A DNA stretch of 32,868 nucleotides from NCBI GenBank assembly GCA_021464525.1, contig JADRCO010000478.1, positions 1 through 32,868 of the forward strand, read 5' to 3'. Both the position numbers and the translations under genes were made by a program. Source of the stretch: Rhizophagus sp. LPA8_4_AMF (lineage: Eukaryota; Glomeromycota; Glomeromycetes; Glomerales; Glomeraceae). Each line of letters opens with the position of its first letter. The first letter of the stretch is position 1. Positions 12,070 through 22,766 of this stretch are shown piece by piece. Below the pieces are notes generated by a model. It had not been told where the DNA came from, did no database searches, and saw nothing but the letters and a program-made list of their open reading frames with translations.

Positions 12070-12110
12070 CTTGATTTTATCGTAAATATGGAAGAGAATA
12101 GATGATTAAA

Positions 12111-12851
12111 AAAAATTGAAGTACTGAATAAAAAAAAAAAATAATAATAATAATGAATTATGCGTGTAACGATAAGTAAAACGAGGATAAAATTTTGAGC
12201 GGTAAAAATGTCCCCCTTGATACTTTGCATTAATCTTTATATAGTATACATATAGGATGATGTTAAATATGTTAAATAATAATGCACGTGGTGCGTTAAA
12301 TTGCTTTCGGGTGTGTTGAGTTTGTCACATTGCAGGTTGCATAAGGTTCCGTGTAATATTATTACAGGGGCGTCAAACAGTTTTATTTACATGAACATCA
12401 TATATGGAATAGTATATACTATTTTTGTTATTTTTATCGAAAATTGATTGGATGAAATGTCTTAAATAAATGTTATGCAATTTAATATAAAAATTTTATG
12501 AAATTTAATAATTTTAGGTTAATTTTATTTCCTAAAGGAATAACTAAAACGTTTCATCCTTTCACATTTATTACACGTACATTTTGCATTAGCTTCAATG
12601 TTATCAACAAATAATATTTTACTTACTATTCGATTATTCATAATGATTGAATGATGAATGATTTATAGAAATCAACAGATGATCAGATGATCTCTAAAAA
12701 GTTCCCAACTTCCCTTGTTACGCATTATTGTTACAATTCTATATATAGATTAATCTTGATTTTAACAAACATTTTATAAATTTTTTAATTATTATATAAA
12801 TTATATAAATAAATTCAATGAATATTCTTTTTTCTTAATATAAATCTATTA
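12111..12851. promoter_or_regulatory. Intergenic region, likely promoter side of the minus-strand gene
   Basis: The region lies directly upstream of the minus-strand gene. It includes a less AT-rich patch at 12280-12370 with a CACGTG E-box-type palindrome at about 12284-12295. No open frame is seen. The promoter assignment is from position only. Confidence 0.3.
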
Positions 12852-13055
12852 CTAGAAAAATGGAAGAAAGGGAGTGTGCATAGACTTGAAGAAGAATGCA
12901 AAGAATTTAAAAAGATGTTATCGATAAGTCATTTAAACCTCATTCAAGATTATGCCAATAAAGATTTTTCTTGGCATAAAGATTTTTCTTTTTTGATAGA
13001 ATGCGATAAGAACAATAGAAGTTTTTGTTTGAAAAATTTTATAACGTCTAGATGA
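12852..13055 (+). pseudogene. Isolated exon-like open frame without a start
   Basis: The frame is open from CTA at 12852 to a TGA at 13053-13055, 67 codons. It has protein-like content (LEKWKKGSVHRLEEECKEFK and later SLIECDK-type sequence). An acceptor-like CTAG lies at 12852-12855, so it could be an internal or last exon, but I see no preceding exon with a matching donor. It contains a short direct duplication of AAAGATTTTTCTT-type sequence. It is either a remnant or one exon of a gene I could not assemble. Confidence 0.25.
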
Positions 13056-13130
13056 CAACAATATTTTTTTTTTTAAAAGACTATAAAGAAAATTATGTTT
13101 TTATTGATCGCGTAAAATCCCGATTAAGTT

Positions 13131-13157
13131 TTAATCTTAATCTTAATCTCAATCTCA
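13131..13157 (+). repeat. Short hexamer microsatellite
   Basis: Three exact TTAATC units are followed by two degenerate ones (TCAATC, TCAAAT). It falls inside an open frame starting ATG at 13052, which I regard as chance. Confidence 0.7.
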
Positions 13158-13324
13158 AATCATGGTTTCTCATAACCCGTTCCGATAAAATCTTGTTTCT
13201 ATATAAAAGTCTGATCCTTTTCCATATTTTTGGAATTTTTTCCAATTACATTAGATTCAATGTAATAAATGCACGAATGCAAAAGTACAAACAATGGATG
13301 TTATTGTCGAAAAAACAACCATAA

Positions 13325-14042
13325 TGATTATCCGCTAAGGGTTTATTAATTAAAAATGAATAACTGCAAAGAACACATGATTTTTTGCTTATAGCAAGAA
13401 GGTAATATAATTTTACTATATTCGTTTTTAATCAAAAAAATCCTTTGTTCTTGTTTTATACGAATTCATGTGTTGATGATCTCATAAAGTAGATCATTTT
13501 CAACTATTCTGTTACACATATATATTGATCCCAAACTAAAATTAGCACCTGGTCACGTATGAATAGTATGATACATAAGCTATATAAATACAGTCTTACA
13601 AAGTTTTTTTTTATCATTTTTGAACTTATTATTTTTTAAGAGAAACTTTATAATAAAGTAAAAGACTAGCATAGTGCAGTTGACGTGGACTATCGTTAAA
13701 AAAAAAAAAAATTCGATATTATTTATTAGTTATTAATCATTTTATTTCGTTTATTTAAAATTTATTTAAATAAAAAAAAAACTTTTTGCTCCGTATTATA
13801 TTTTTTACTTGTTTTTTTTTTTAAATACTTTTTCTCTTTCCTTCCCCCTTTTTTTTATGTATTTGATTATATTTTCTTATTCATTTTCCTATTCATTTTC
13901 TATAACAATTCGTTCGATTTATCTAATTTTTGGATTGATATTAAATCATATGGTGCGTTAAAAAAAAAAAATCATCATTGTTCATTTATACTAAAAACGA
14001 ATTCATAGTAATGTATTTTATATACATATATAAAAACAGAAC
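13325..14042. promoter_or_regulatory. Upstream region of the four-exon coiled-coil gene
   Basis: No coding frame is visible. A strong pyrimidine run (CTTTTTCTCTTTCCTTCCCC) at about 13828-13847 and long A- and T-runs lie 100 to 350 bases before the ATG at 14043. Pyrimidine tracts are common in fungal promoters, but the role here is inferred from position. Confidence 0.35.
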
Positions 14043-15234
14043 ATGACGCGCCATAATACGTCACATACAGAAAAGTATAATACTAGTATGGGTAATCACA
14101 GACAGGTATCTGATACACATATATTTTTTTAATTATTACGTCCGGGAAATTTGGTTGGCGAGTGAAAAAAAAGGGTAATGCGTGAATTTACAACCTAAAA
14201 AAAAAAATATATATATACTGTATATGTATATATTTGATAAAATTTTTAATAACTTTCCTAATCAATATTCTTTTTGTTCTTTTAATATAACTTATTAGGG
14301 TGATTCCGTTTATAATACAACATCAATAAATTGGGATGAGGTAAAAAGAAAAGGAAAAAAAAAGTTTTCTATTTTTTTTTTTTCTTATCTCGCTTTTTTT
14401 GATTGGATAATCATAAGACAAAGAATAATCTGCACATATTTCTGCATATACATACAAAAAATAACAATAATTTTTTTTTTCATTATTATATAGGAAATGC
14501 AAGATGAACAAATCATTGCTGATGAAACCACAATAACGGCTAAATCTAAAAAGGTAATTATTAAACAATTTAAGATATAATTGAGAATATTTTTTTTATA
14601 CAAATATCCTTTTATATTATTTTTAATGATAAAAAAAATTTTTTTTTTAAATTTTCTTCATAATATGGGTAATCAACAGAAAGATTTTCTCGAACGAAAC
14701 AAACAATCCGTTCAATCTACATCTAAATCAACTTTTACAAAAAGACCAAGAGAAGATTCTCCTTCTTCTCAAAACGGTCGTCAATCATCTACAAAAACTG
14801 ATAAAAAGAAAAACCATGGAGTTCCTTCTTCATCAACACATTCTAATTACTCTCGTTCTTCTGAAATCGCATTACGTGAAGAAGTTAAGAAATTGAAAAG
14901 GATCTTATTAGAACGTGATGATTGGTTAAGAGAAAAAGAAGCTGAACTATTAGATGCTGAAGATATTATTGATGCTCTACAAGACCGTGTTCGTTCTGTT
15001 GAAGCTCGTAACCGTGAATTACAAAGAGAGAATGAAATCATGAGAAATTATATAGAAGAAGAAAATGCAAAAAAAACATCTCCTGCCAATGAATTCAATA
15101 TATATATTAGTTCTATGATGAACGAAATTCGTGGTGAACCTGCTTCTTTGGAACGCGTACAAGAAGAAGAAGATCATTTGCAAAAAGAAAATGAATTCAC
15201 GAATTATACAGAGGATGGGAATGAAAGAAATTAG
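14043..15234 (+). CDS. Four-exon gene: coiled-coil protein, 239 residues
   Basis: Exons are 14043-14105, 14299-14340, 14494-14553 and 14680-15234. Introns (193, 153 and 126 bases) are all phase 0, with donors GTATCT, GTAAAA and GTAATT and T-rich acceptors. I prefer this model because three tiny upstream exons (21, 14 and 20 codons) fit in frame with each other and with the large exon. A simpler alternative starts at the ATG at 14665. Residues 1-55 are polar. Residues 56-116 are Ser/Lys-rich and disordered, with KRPR at 76-79 as a possible nuclear signal. Residues 117-186 form a long, highly charged coiled coil (LREEVKKLKRILLERDDWLR and on). The tail is acidic and ends EDGNERN. It probably dimerises through the helix. 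The partner and function are unknown and no catalytic domain is present. Confidence 0.7.
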
Positions 15235-16185
15235 GGATACTCAAAATATTCAAAGAATTTCTCTCTGGAAAATTGAAGATGGAGATCTTGTATTCATGAG
15301 TCGACGTTTTTTTTTGGATGTTTTTATTTAAATTATTTTTTTTTTACTTTGGGGATTTTTTTGGGATGTAAAATACACTTGGAATATTTTGTATAATTAT
15401 TATTATTATTTACGGTACTTTTATTTTTTTTTCTTCTTAAAAAACAAAAAACAAAAAAAAAATTATTTTGTATATTGTATACTAAATTATTGCAATACTT
15501 TCAATTTTACCTTCAATAATGAACTAGCATGTTAAGAAATATAGATGTTTTTTTTTTAAAAATAATTATTTGGCGCTTTTTCTTTATATAAGTAATACAA
15601 ATTATTTCAATTAGTATTTAAAAAGTGTAACCATTTTTTTATTCATGTATTTTTATGAGATTAAAATATTAGCAATTTTCCATATTATTTTTGTATTATA
15701 CATTTAGTTGTCAGCATTAATAAATTTATTAAATTTACAACACTTAATTAATTGACAAAATAATAAAGTGCCTGACTAAGTTAAGAACTATCACACACTT
15801 TATGTAATGTGATCGTAATAAATATTTATATGTCGAAAACATCGTTATTATTGTTTTACAACGTCGGAAAGTGACGCAAAAAGAAATTATTATTTTTACA
15901 ATGAATAAATTTTTATTGATTAACAAATTATTTATTAAATAACGTCATCATGAGGAAACAATTTAAGTCGGTTACATATTTGGTTACATATTATAAAATT
16001 ATTTTTGTAAAAAATATTGGTCTATAACGATCGTAACCTTTAATTATAGTTATAACATCTATTATATACTGACTCACGCAATGAAAAAATCAAGATAAAA
16101 TCAATTTAAATAATGTGTGGAATTTCTCTAGTCAACTTAATTAATTGATATTAAATCTTCAGTATGTTCTATTAAAGTAGTCGAT
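15235..16185. other. Intergenic DNA after the coiled-coil gene
   Basis: The first 200 bases are T-rich and probably contain the 3' end of the upstream gene. The rest is AT-rich, with no frame on either strand that I would call coding. Confidence 0.45.
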
Positions 16186-16346
16186 TTATCGGTAAGCGAG
16201 TTTTGCGATTTTCCAAAGATTGTGCTTCCACTCGTTATCCCATCCCTTTCTTAACCTTTCTTCAATCTCTCATTACCAAGTTCAATCTCCAAATTTTCAA
16301 ATGAACGCTTAATGTTCCACAAATCTAAATACCGTTCTCGCAATTC
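16186..16346 (-). pseudogene. C-terminal coding remnant of an unknown family
   Basis: On the minus strand an acceptor (TTTTTTAG ending at 16347) is followed by sequence encoding ELRERYLDLWNIKRSFENLE. A second frame encodes WDNEWKHNLWKIAKLAYR before a stop at 16188-16186. The composition is unmistakably coding, with many Trp, Arg and Glu residues, but the reading frame is broken. I see no intact copy in the window. It is probably the last exon of a dead gene or mobile-element gene of a family I cannot name. Confidence 0.45.
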
Positions 16347-16894
16347 CTAAAAAATTGTTAGAATCAATGTTTTATCACAGATCTTGTAATCTACAAATTG
16401 TTAATAACGAGGACAAGTTAATCGTATTTACCACTGATCACTTCTGAAAATCCCATATACTGTATATTTGCTGCTGTTGTGACCTCCTACATAAAGTCTC
16501 AGGTTAAAATAGCAAATGTGCTTCTGTGGATGGCACCATAAATAAATTTGAAAAGTTCAGAAATGAACGACGCGAAACTCATTTTCAACTTATTCTCTCG
16601 TTATTATTAACATTTCCATTGAATATCTGCAAAGTTAATCGAGCAAACCCAGCGTGAACCTACACGGACCTTACAAAGTGATAAAAACTTTGAAATAGTA
16701 ATAATAATTACCTATCACTTTGTTGTCGGCATTCTAAACATTTTTAATTTTTATCTTCGCGTATCATCTCTCACGTATCGCACATTTTGTTTTTAAAAAT
16801 CGTTTCTGATAAATAATTCTCTTTGTTCATATAAAAAATATATTTTGCATTACATGCATTGCATTTATACAATTCGATCAATTACATCAAACAT

Positions 16895-16927
16895 GATAAT
16901 AACACGATAATAACACGATACTAACAC
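16895..16927. repeat. Three-copy 11-base tandem repeat
   Basis: The unit GATAATAACAC occurs twice exactly and a third time with one change (GATACTAACAC). It is a simple minisatellite with no gene nearby. Confidence 0.85.
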
Positions 16928-17958
16928 GATATAATATATTACAGTTTATATATACCTGTATGTACAAATAAAAAAAAAACTTTTTTAGATTCATTTTGTA
17001 TTCGTTGTGTTCAATTTACTTTTTCTTTCAAATTACTAAAATTTAAGCAATAAAACAAAATTGTACACATTCAAATTTCAAAATTTCGCATGATTCTCAT
17101 GATTTTCACATTATGTATTGTCTATTATAATATTCATTGATAATTTCAAAATTGTACAAGTTACTAAAAAAATGTTAATAGACATTCTATTTTAGGATTG
17201 GGAATTCTAAAAAATTAAAAATAAAGTTACTTCAAATTACCGTATTTTAATGTCTGCTGGTAAATTACGGTATTTATAAGAGAAAATTATTATTGAGTTT
17301 TTATTGACAGATAATAAAGGTAAAGTGTAATAAAGGCAAAGCGTATAGAGGGGAAATCGGAATTGAGTAAAAAAAAATAGTTATTACCAATCAAAATAAA
17401 AAAAGATTATCCATGAAACACAGTTATGTAAAAAAATAAAAAAAAATTTAAATATTTCTTTTTTTGTTTTTAAACTTTACGGTGAATTCCGGGAGACCAA
17501 CAGAAAAATTTGCTATTATTAGAAACTTTTTTAAAACTTATTGTACAATTATATATTAGGAATTATTAAAAATTTTATATTATTATGTTTTAAATTTTTT
17601 AATGTCATAAATAAGTTTCAATATTTCCAAATTGTTTACAAATAAAGACTAGGATTGGTCAAAGATTTCTTTAGAGTCTAATCATTTAATTCGATAAATC
17701 TTCTTTTTTTATTAAGAATTCTTTCTTTGACGATAGATTAAGATACAAGTATAATGTATTTGTAATATTATTAATAATCAATGTTTTGTGTTCTAATGAG
17801 TAATAAGGTTTTAGTGTCATTATAAGTTACTGTATTTGTTTATTGATCATGAGAAATTGTTTGAATTAATTTGTGGAATTTTAACCACCCTTTTTTGGTT
17901 TTTTGTAAAACTTGATAACTAGATTGGCGTTATTTAACAAGTAAATAAAAATTATTTT

Positions 17959-18038
17959 ACCTTGTTATGAATTATCTAATATTTTATTTTTGAATCATAC
18001 CTTGTTATGAATTATTTAATATTTTGTTATTTGAAAAT
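17959..18038. repeat. Two-copy 40-base tandem repeat
   Basis: Units at 17959-17998 and 17999-18038 both begin ACCTTGTTATGAATTAT and differ at a few later positions. This is a local tandem duplication. Confidence 0.75.
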
Positions 18039-18480
18039 GCTAAAATATAAAATAAAAACAAGTATCCTACATTATATTAATTTTTCTTGTTACCAATTAT
18101 TTTATTAGCCAAATTTAAATTACACGAAGTTTATCAGAAATGTTTTTACTTTTTAGGTCAAATTCAACTCTTAATTAATTCTCGATTAATAATTTTTGCT
18201 ACGGTGAAAATGATTGAAGCCTTGAATTTACTAAAACGTTTAAGTTTCTTTAGAAAAATTTATAACTATTTGATAAAAGGAGAAACAATGGATTCAAATG
18301 AAAGAAATTAGCAATTAAACTCGATAGGTAAAATTTAAACCTAATTGAGTTGAAATAAAATCACAACTCTAATTGTTAGAGATTACGAAAATGGTCAGTA
18401 TCTTAGTATTTCACACTCATTTTTTTTTATTATACTACTTCGCTTGAGAACAATTAGGTCTAATAACATACTCTCTCTTT

Positions 18481-18594
18481 TTACTCAGTTTTGATGCCAG
18501 TTTTTACTTTCTCCAACCATTCTTTATCTGAAGGCGGATGAGGTTTTTAGTTTCTTTTAAGAGATTTAAAAGATCGATTCCTCGGCTTTTAATT
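18481..18594 (-). pseudogene. Coding remnant of unknown family
   Basis: On the minus strand, after an acceptor-like TCATAG, the sequence encodes RIKSRGIDLLNLLKETKN in one frame. HPPSDKEWLEKVKTGIKTE follows in another and ends at a stop at 18483-18481. The composition is protein-like but the frame is broken, so this is read as the end of a dead gene copy. The family is not recognised. Confidence 0.4.
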
Positions 18595-19358
18595 CTATGA
18601 AAATGTAAAAGTATTTTTAATGTTAACCCTAATAGATTAACGGGCATATATAAAAATTCGCATTATTGGATATGATGTTATATACGGGTATAAACTATAA
18701 CATTACATAATTTTTTTGCATGTATAATTTTAACTCTCAACAACCTACAATTATAATAGGAGACAGACTCCGACATTACATACATGATACATGAGAGATT
18801 TTATTCATAATAAAAATTATGGCGTATAAGTGTAAATTTTTTCTTTTTCGTGACCATAACTATGAGTCCCGTGATAAGCGATCTTCAAACATTATAGATA
18901 AACTTTTCCGTTTAATTTCTCTTATACTTATTAGTTGTAATCTCAATATGTCTTTCGATACTATAAATAAATAAATAAATAGATAAACTTACCATAATTC
19001 TATTATAAATAAGCGCAGTTAGAATGTTGTTGGTAGTACTTCAAAAAAATTTGTAGATTATACAGTATACCTCAAACTTCTCTCAAGCAAACTTTCTCAA
19101 ACTCTCTTATCTCAAAAGCTAATTTATTTTAAAGAATAAATTTTATCTCAAAAACTAAAAAAATTAATCGCTTTTATAGAAACAAAATAGCAATATCACT
19201 AAATTGTTTGATTCTAGAACAAGCTTTTAATGACATTTTTAATATGCTCATTAGCAACTATTCTCGACATATATGGTGTTTCCATCAACTTTGATAATTT
19301 TAATTTTTACAAACTTCATGGACGTTCTCTTTAATAGAACAGTGAAGGAATTAACAAC
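18595..19358. other. Intergenic DNA, no gene seen
   Basis: AT-rich sequence with short ATAA-type simple repeats near 18965-18985. I see no coding-like frame on either strand. Confidence 0.5.
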
Positions 19359-20156
19359 ATGAATATTTGGGATGTTAAATCCGACTTAATGATTAATCAA
19401 GCTTGTCAAAATACTAAGACGACGACGACTTTACATTGTCATACAATTACTGTCAAGTCACAAACTGGTAAGTGTCTCCCTAGCTACTGGACAAAAACGA
19501 AGCGAATATCAAGGTATATTTTTGCCACCAGATTGAGCTCAAACACCACTTTTCCTTATTGACGGAACGACGGTTATATATATATAGTGACACTCTCCTT
19601 TTTCAAATAATAGAATCCATTAACACAACCAATAAAGATGACGAAAGCTATTTCAACCATGATAATCTTGAAGTGTTGATTACAAAAAAATGTCCACTTT
19701 TGCACCTCCCAAACTTTATCCCAACCCGCAGAATATATTATCCTGCAAATCTATCAGTAGTGACGAATTACCAGATATGCGCTTAGATGACAAATTCATC
19801 ACTCTTATGGGTCGTAAGCTTGTTGACTTTATTTGAAAATAAAAAAAAAGTCCTCCATGGCAAGATAAGAGCATGGCCAATGCGCAATAATATCTTCATA
19901 ACATATGCTGTGTGTTCATTACAGCCTTACAGGAGACGGATGAAAATATATTTGTTTGGAACCAACAATTGATACTAACTTTGTAGACCTCGTTGACAGA
20001 GTAAATGAAAGTTTTATTACAATAAAATCGGTTGAATTAGCCAGATTAGAAGCAAATCCCTTATCTTTAGAGTTCATTGCACAAGTTTTCCACCTTATCC
20101 TCCTTAAAGAGAGAATCGATATTACACAACCGCGATTATCTCCTTGCACAAATTAA
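19359..20156 (+). pseudogene. Coding-like region with several short open frames
   Basis: This 0.8-kb stretch is less AT-rich than its flanks. It carries four consecutive open frames of 61 to 75 codons. The last one (EPTIDTNFVDLVDRVNESFI and on, to 20156) has the most protein-like composition. A GTAAGT donor-like site lies in the first frame near 19469, and CATTACAG and CTTACAG acceptor-like sites lie near 19915-19930, so some breaks could be introns. I do not recognise any domain. It may be a spliced gene I cannot assemble or a decayed copy. Confidence 0.3.
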
Positions 20157-21140
20157 TGGTGGACAAGAAAATATTTAAGGGTATTTGAATTCCTTTAAAT
20201 TTAAATTCACCAATACGAAAATAATTATAATCTATTAAGTCAGCTGAATACTTTGCTCTTACAGACTCAGTTGCTTGGTAAAACACGTGTACGCAATTGA
20301 TAAGGCCAATGTAACTGTTAAATTTCTCTGATAAATTCGCAATAAAGTACGTGATCTATTAACACTATTGGTATTGTTTCTTTGTAATTGCTGGTAACCG
20401 GTATTAAAGCAATAAATGAAATAAATAAAATCTATCAGATCGCAAATGCGAATTTCGATGGATTTTAAGATTCAAATCGATTTATTTATTATATCTAAAA
20501 ATTTTGACGTTCAATAAAGTTGTAAGAAGCTGCAAGAGTAAGAGTTTAAACGACCTCCATAAAACTTATACCTTATTCTTCTTGTTTCAGTTCAGCGGAA
20601 ATTATGGTACTCTGGCCACAAGGTACGGTATCACCAGTTAAATAACTTCGAATATCTATTGGCCTGGAACTATTTCAAAAATTTTTAACTGAGTCGTCGT
20701 CAAACCATAAGACCGTAAGGCCGGCCTTCAGGCAAAACTCGGTATGATTTATTTTTTTTATTTATGCCATTTATACCAATATTTTAAAAGAGTTAAATAG
20801 TAGAAAAATTTTTCTCATAGTCAATTTTAAAGTTAAGCATATTTATTCATTTCAAATTCATTAAATTTTTTAAAAATCAATTGATTGAATAAGTAAATTC
20901 TTTCATTAAAATTAAAATTTTTGGATTTATTATTTACTTTTATTGTGAAATATTTTTTAAAAGGATTCTCAGAATATTTTTATAAAGAAGTTATTAATGA
21001 AACAAAATATTTTATATAGAGAAATATACATAGAAAATTATATTTGTAATTTACTTAATAATTATAAGTATTTTAATTTTATATTATACGAATTAAAATA
21101 TGAATATTTTTTTTTGAATTTTATAGTTTCTCAGTATTAC
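20157..21140. other. Intergenic DNA with a GC-rich palindrome
   Basis: The stretch is mostly AT-rich without a supported gene. A perfect 12-base palindrome AAGGCCGGCCTT lies at 20717-20728 at the edge of a GC-richer patch (20580-20740). The DNA from about 20741 to 21140 is very AT-rich and separates this patch from the GC-rich island that follows. Confidence 0.45.
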
Positions 21141-21503
21141 GGCCCTGCCACTAAGGGACTTCCGAAGAAGTGCACTATGCTCCGCCCGTAAAAATAAACG
21201 CATAGCACCATGCCGTACCACAACCGACCGGTTCTATCGCAGGACTGCAGCAAAAGCTGGTACCCACGTGCTTACCAAAGGCAAGCGCCTATGCCCCAAC
21301 CCACGCATAGAACTATACCGCCCTCCACCCCTCCACCGCCACCATCACCATCTACCACCACCAACAACAACGCAACGAGGAAGAAAGAAAGGAAAGAGAT
21401 CAAAAGGATATGTAAAAAAAAAGAAAAAAAAGGTCTTTTTATAATATTTTTGGTTGTACAAACTTTGTTGTGTTACGGTCTACAAAAATATGATGAGTCA
21501 TGA
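21141..21503 (+). CDS. GC-rich island with a proline-rich open frame
   Basis: An ATG at 21210 opens 97 codons ending at 21503. Residues 1-36 are Pro/Arg/Gln-rich (begins MPYHNRPVLSQDCSKSWYPR). Residues 37-55 are a Pro/Ser/Thr/Asn repeat, and residues 57-75 are almost all Lys/Arg/Glu. The end is hydrophobic. The local GC content (about 21141-21380) is far above the window average. The low-complexity content and abrupt borders suggest a repeat-derived or transferred segment more than a working gene. No family is recognised. Confidence 0.3.
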
Positions 21504-21690
21504 TGAGTATCTGTATATGAATGATGAGTCAGATGAGTAGTTTTTCGTGAAATGTTATATTTTCAATAAAGTTAAAACCCGATTTTAGAACAGTTGTAGA
21601 AACATCTAGAAAAATTCATATGCTTAAAAACTTCCTATGACTCAGTCGACTCAGACTCGCACTTTTACATGACTCAACATTCATATACTT
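21491..21690. repeat. Fold-back element with TGA(C/G)TCA sites
   Basis: The 19-base arm at 21513-21531 (GTATATGAATGATGAGTCA) pairs with 21670-21688 with one mismatch, enclosing about 140 bases. Four TGAGTCA or TGACTCA heptamers lie within the element, at 21494-21500, 21525-21531, 21638-21644 and 21670-21676. TGACTCA is the known recognition site of Gcn4/AP-1 bZIP factors. It may be a small MITE or a regulatory cluster. No gene is assigned to it. Confidence 0.5.
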
Positions 21691-22210
21691 ATCGCTGTTT
21701 TCAATTAGTGCGATCGCAACTAGAAGTTACATAAATATTTATCTGACATACAATATTTAAAGAAAAATAATAAAAAAATAATTAACACCAAATATTACAT
21801 ACCGCCTAAAGATGGAACTTACAAAAACGAATTATAAGAACATTATTTAGTAAATGTTGAACAAATAAAAACAAAACCTTCCACATCATTTAAATACATA
21901 CATTACTCCATGCATATTTAAATCAGCTGCACTTACAAAGAATTGAAAGAATGCTAGTAACGTTCTTAAACATACGCGCGTTTCTTTAAATACATACCCA
22001 ACTTTATATTTAAAATTCAAAGGAGAGACCTACAAAAAAAAATCCCACCATCCCAAACATACTCACCTTTAGATAAAAAGGCCTCAAATACTCACTGAAA
22101 TTCACGCCAGCGGTCCAGGGGGCGTTCCCAAAGAAAATAAGAAATTGAAGAGACGTTAGAAACGTTCCCAAATCAAGAAAAAGTACCCTTTCTTCGAAGA
22201 TGCGTCCAAG
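21691..22210. other. Intergenic DNA, no gene seen
   Basis: No supported gene. A 73-codon minus-strand frame at 22010-22231 (rich in Phe, Leu and Gly) runs into the hAT-like end that follows, so I do not call it. Confidence 0.4.
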
Positions 22211-22500
22211 CAGTGATGGCAAGTGACCCAAATGACATCAAATGACCTAGGTCATTAGTCATGTGTCATTTGGGTCATTTCGAGGTTAAATGACAAGTTA
22301 TTTGATAATTTTGGCAACATCATAATAAGCGTAATGTTAACAAAGAAAGAACCTTGTAGATAATTGCGCAATATAAGTCAAAATTATTTACACAATTTCA
22401 ATTTTCGTTAGGTGAATATATCACGTGATTATATAAATTTGTAATTCTGGCCGGCATCATAGGTTTGGCATTCGGGAGTCATTTGTCATTTGGTCATAAA
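22211..22500. mobile_element. hAT-like terminus with nested palindromes
   Basis: The start CAGTGATGGCAAGTGACCC resembles the terminal inverted repeat of hAT transposons (CAGNGNTGGCAA type). Immediately inside, a 14-base arm TGACCCAAATGACA (22224-22237) is perfectly inverted at 22264-22277, around a 16-base palindrome AATGACCTAGGTCATT (22241-22256). Further TCATTTG motifs lie near 22476-22495. A matching far end was not found, so this is likely a solo or truncated non-autonomous copy. The right limit is approximate. Confidence 0.45.
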
Positions 22501-22766
22501 GCAGTCTCATAATTATAATAAGCCACCGAACAAGTATCGATACGCAGTATATTATGATAAATTTAAAGTTTAAAAATTCATTATACCTCTGCAAATTTTT
22601 TTTTTTACCATATCATAATTGTCATATGATCAATATAATCATGAGTCATCTTTTCGCAATTTTCTAAATATCTCATGACTAATCAATTTCATTCACGGAC
22701 TCTTTCGTGTCTTTTCTTTTCTTAGGTCTCTCTTTTTTTCTCTTTATTAGGATTTCTCTATCCCAT
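22501..22766. other. AT-rich spacer
   Basis: No gene is seen. The last 60 bases become pyrimidine-rich and lead into the duplicated module and the polypyrimidine tract. Confidence 0.4.

Larger units (their letters stand above)
16347..18480. other. Intergenic DNA with local repeats, no gene seen
   Basis: The stretch is AT-rich. It includes two repeats listed separately (16895-16927 and 17959-18038). Related motifs AAATTACCGTATTT and AAATTACGGTATTT lie close together at about 17235-17276. A 74-codon ATG frame at about 18087-18311 has AT-driven composition and I do not call it. Confidence 0.45.

Noticed and set aside
13052-13324. 90-codon ATG frame
   Set aside because: Begins in a T-run, includes the TTAATC microsatellite and has the Phe/Leu/Asn content of translated AT-rich DNA.
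17235-17276. Inverted repeat around TTACCGTA / TTACGGTA as a transposon end
   Set aside because: The match is as good as a direct repeat, the arms are short and no second end or duplication is seen.
18087-18311. 74-codon frame ending NERN, like the end of the coiled-coil protein
   Set aside because: The shared ending is only a few residues and the rest of the frame has AT-driven composition, so the likeness is taken as chance.
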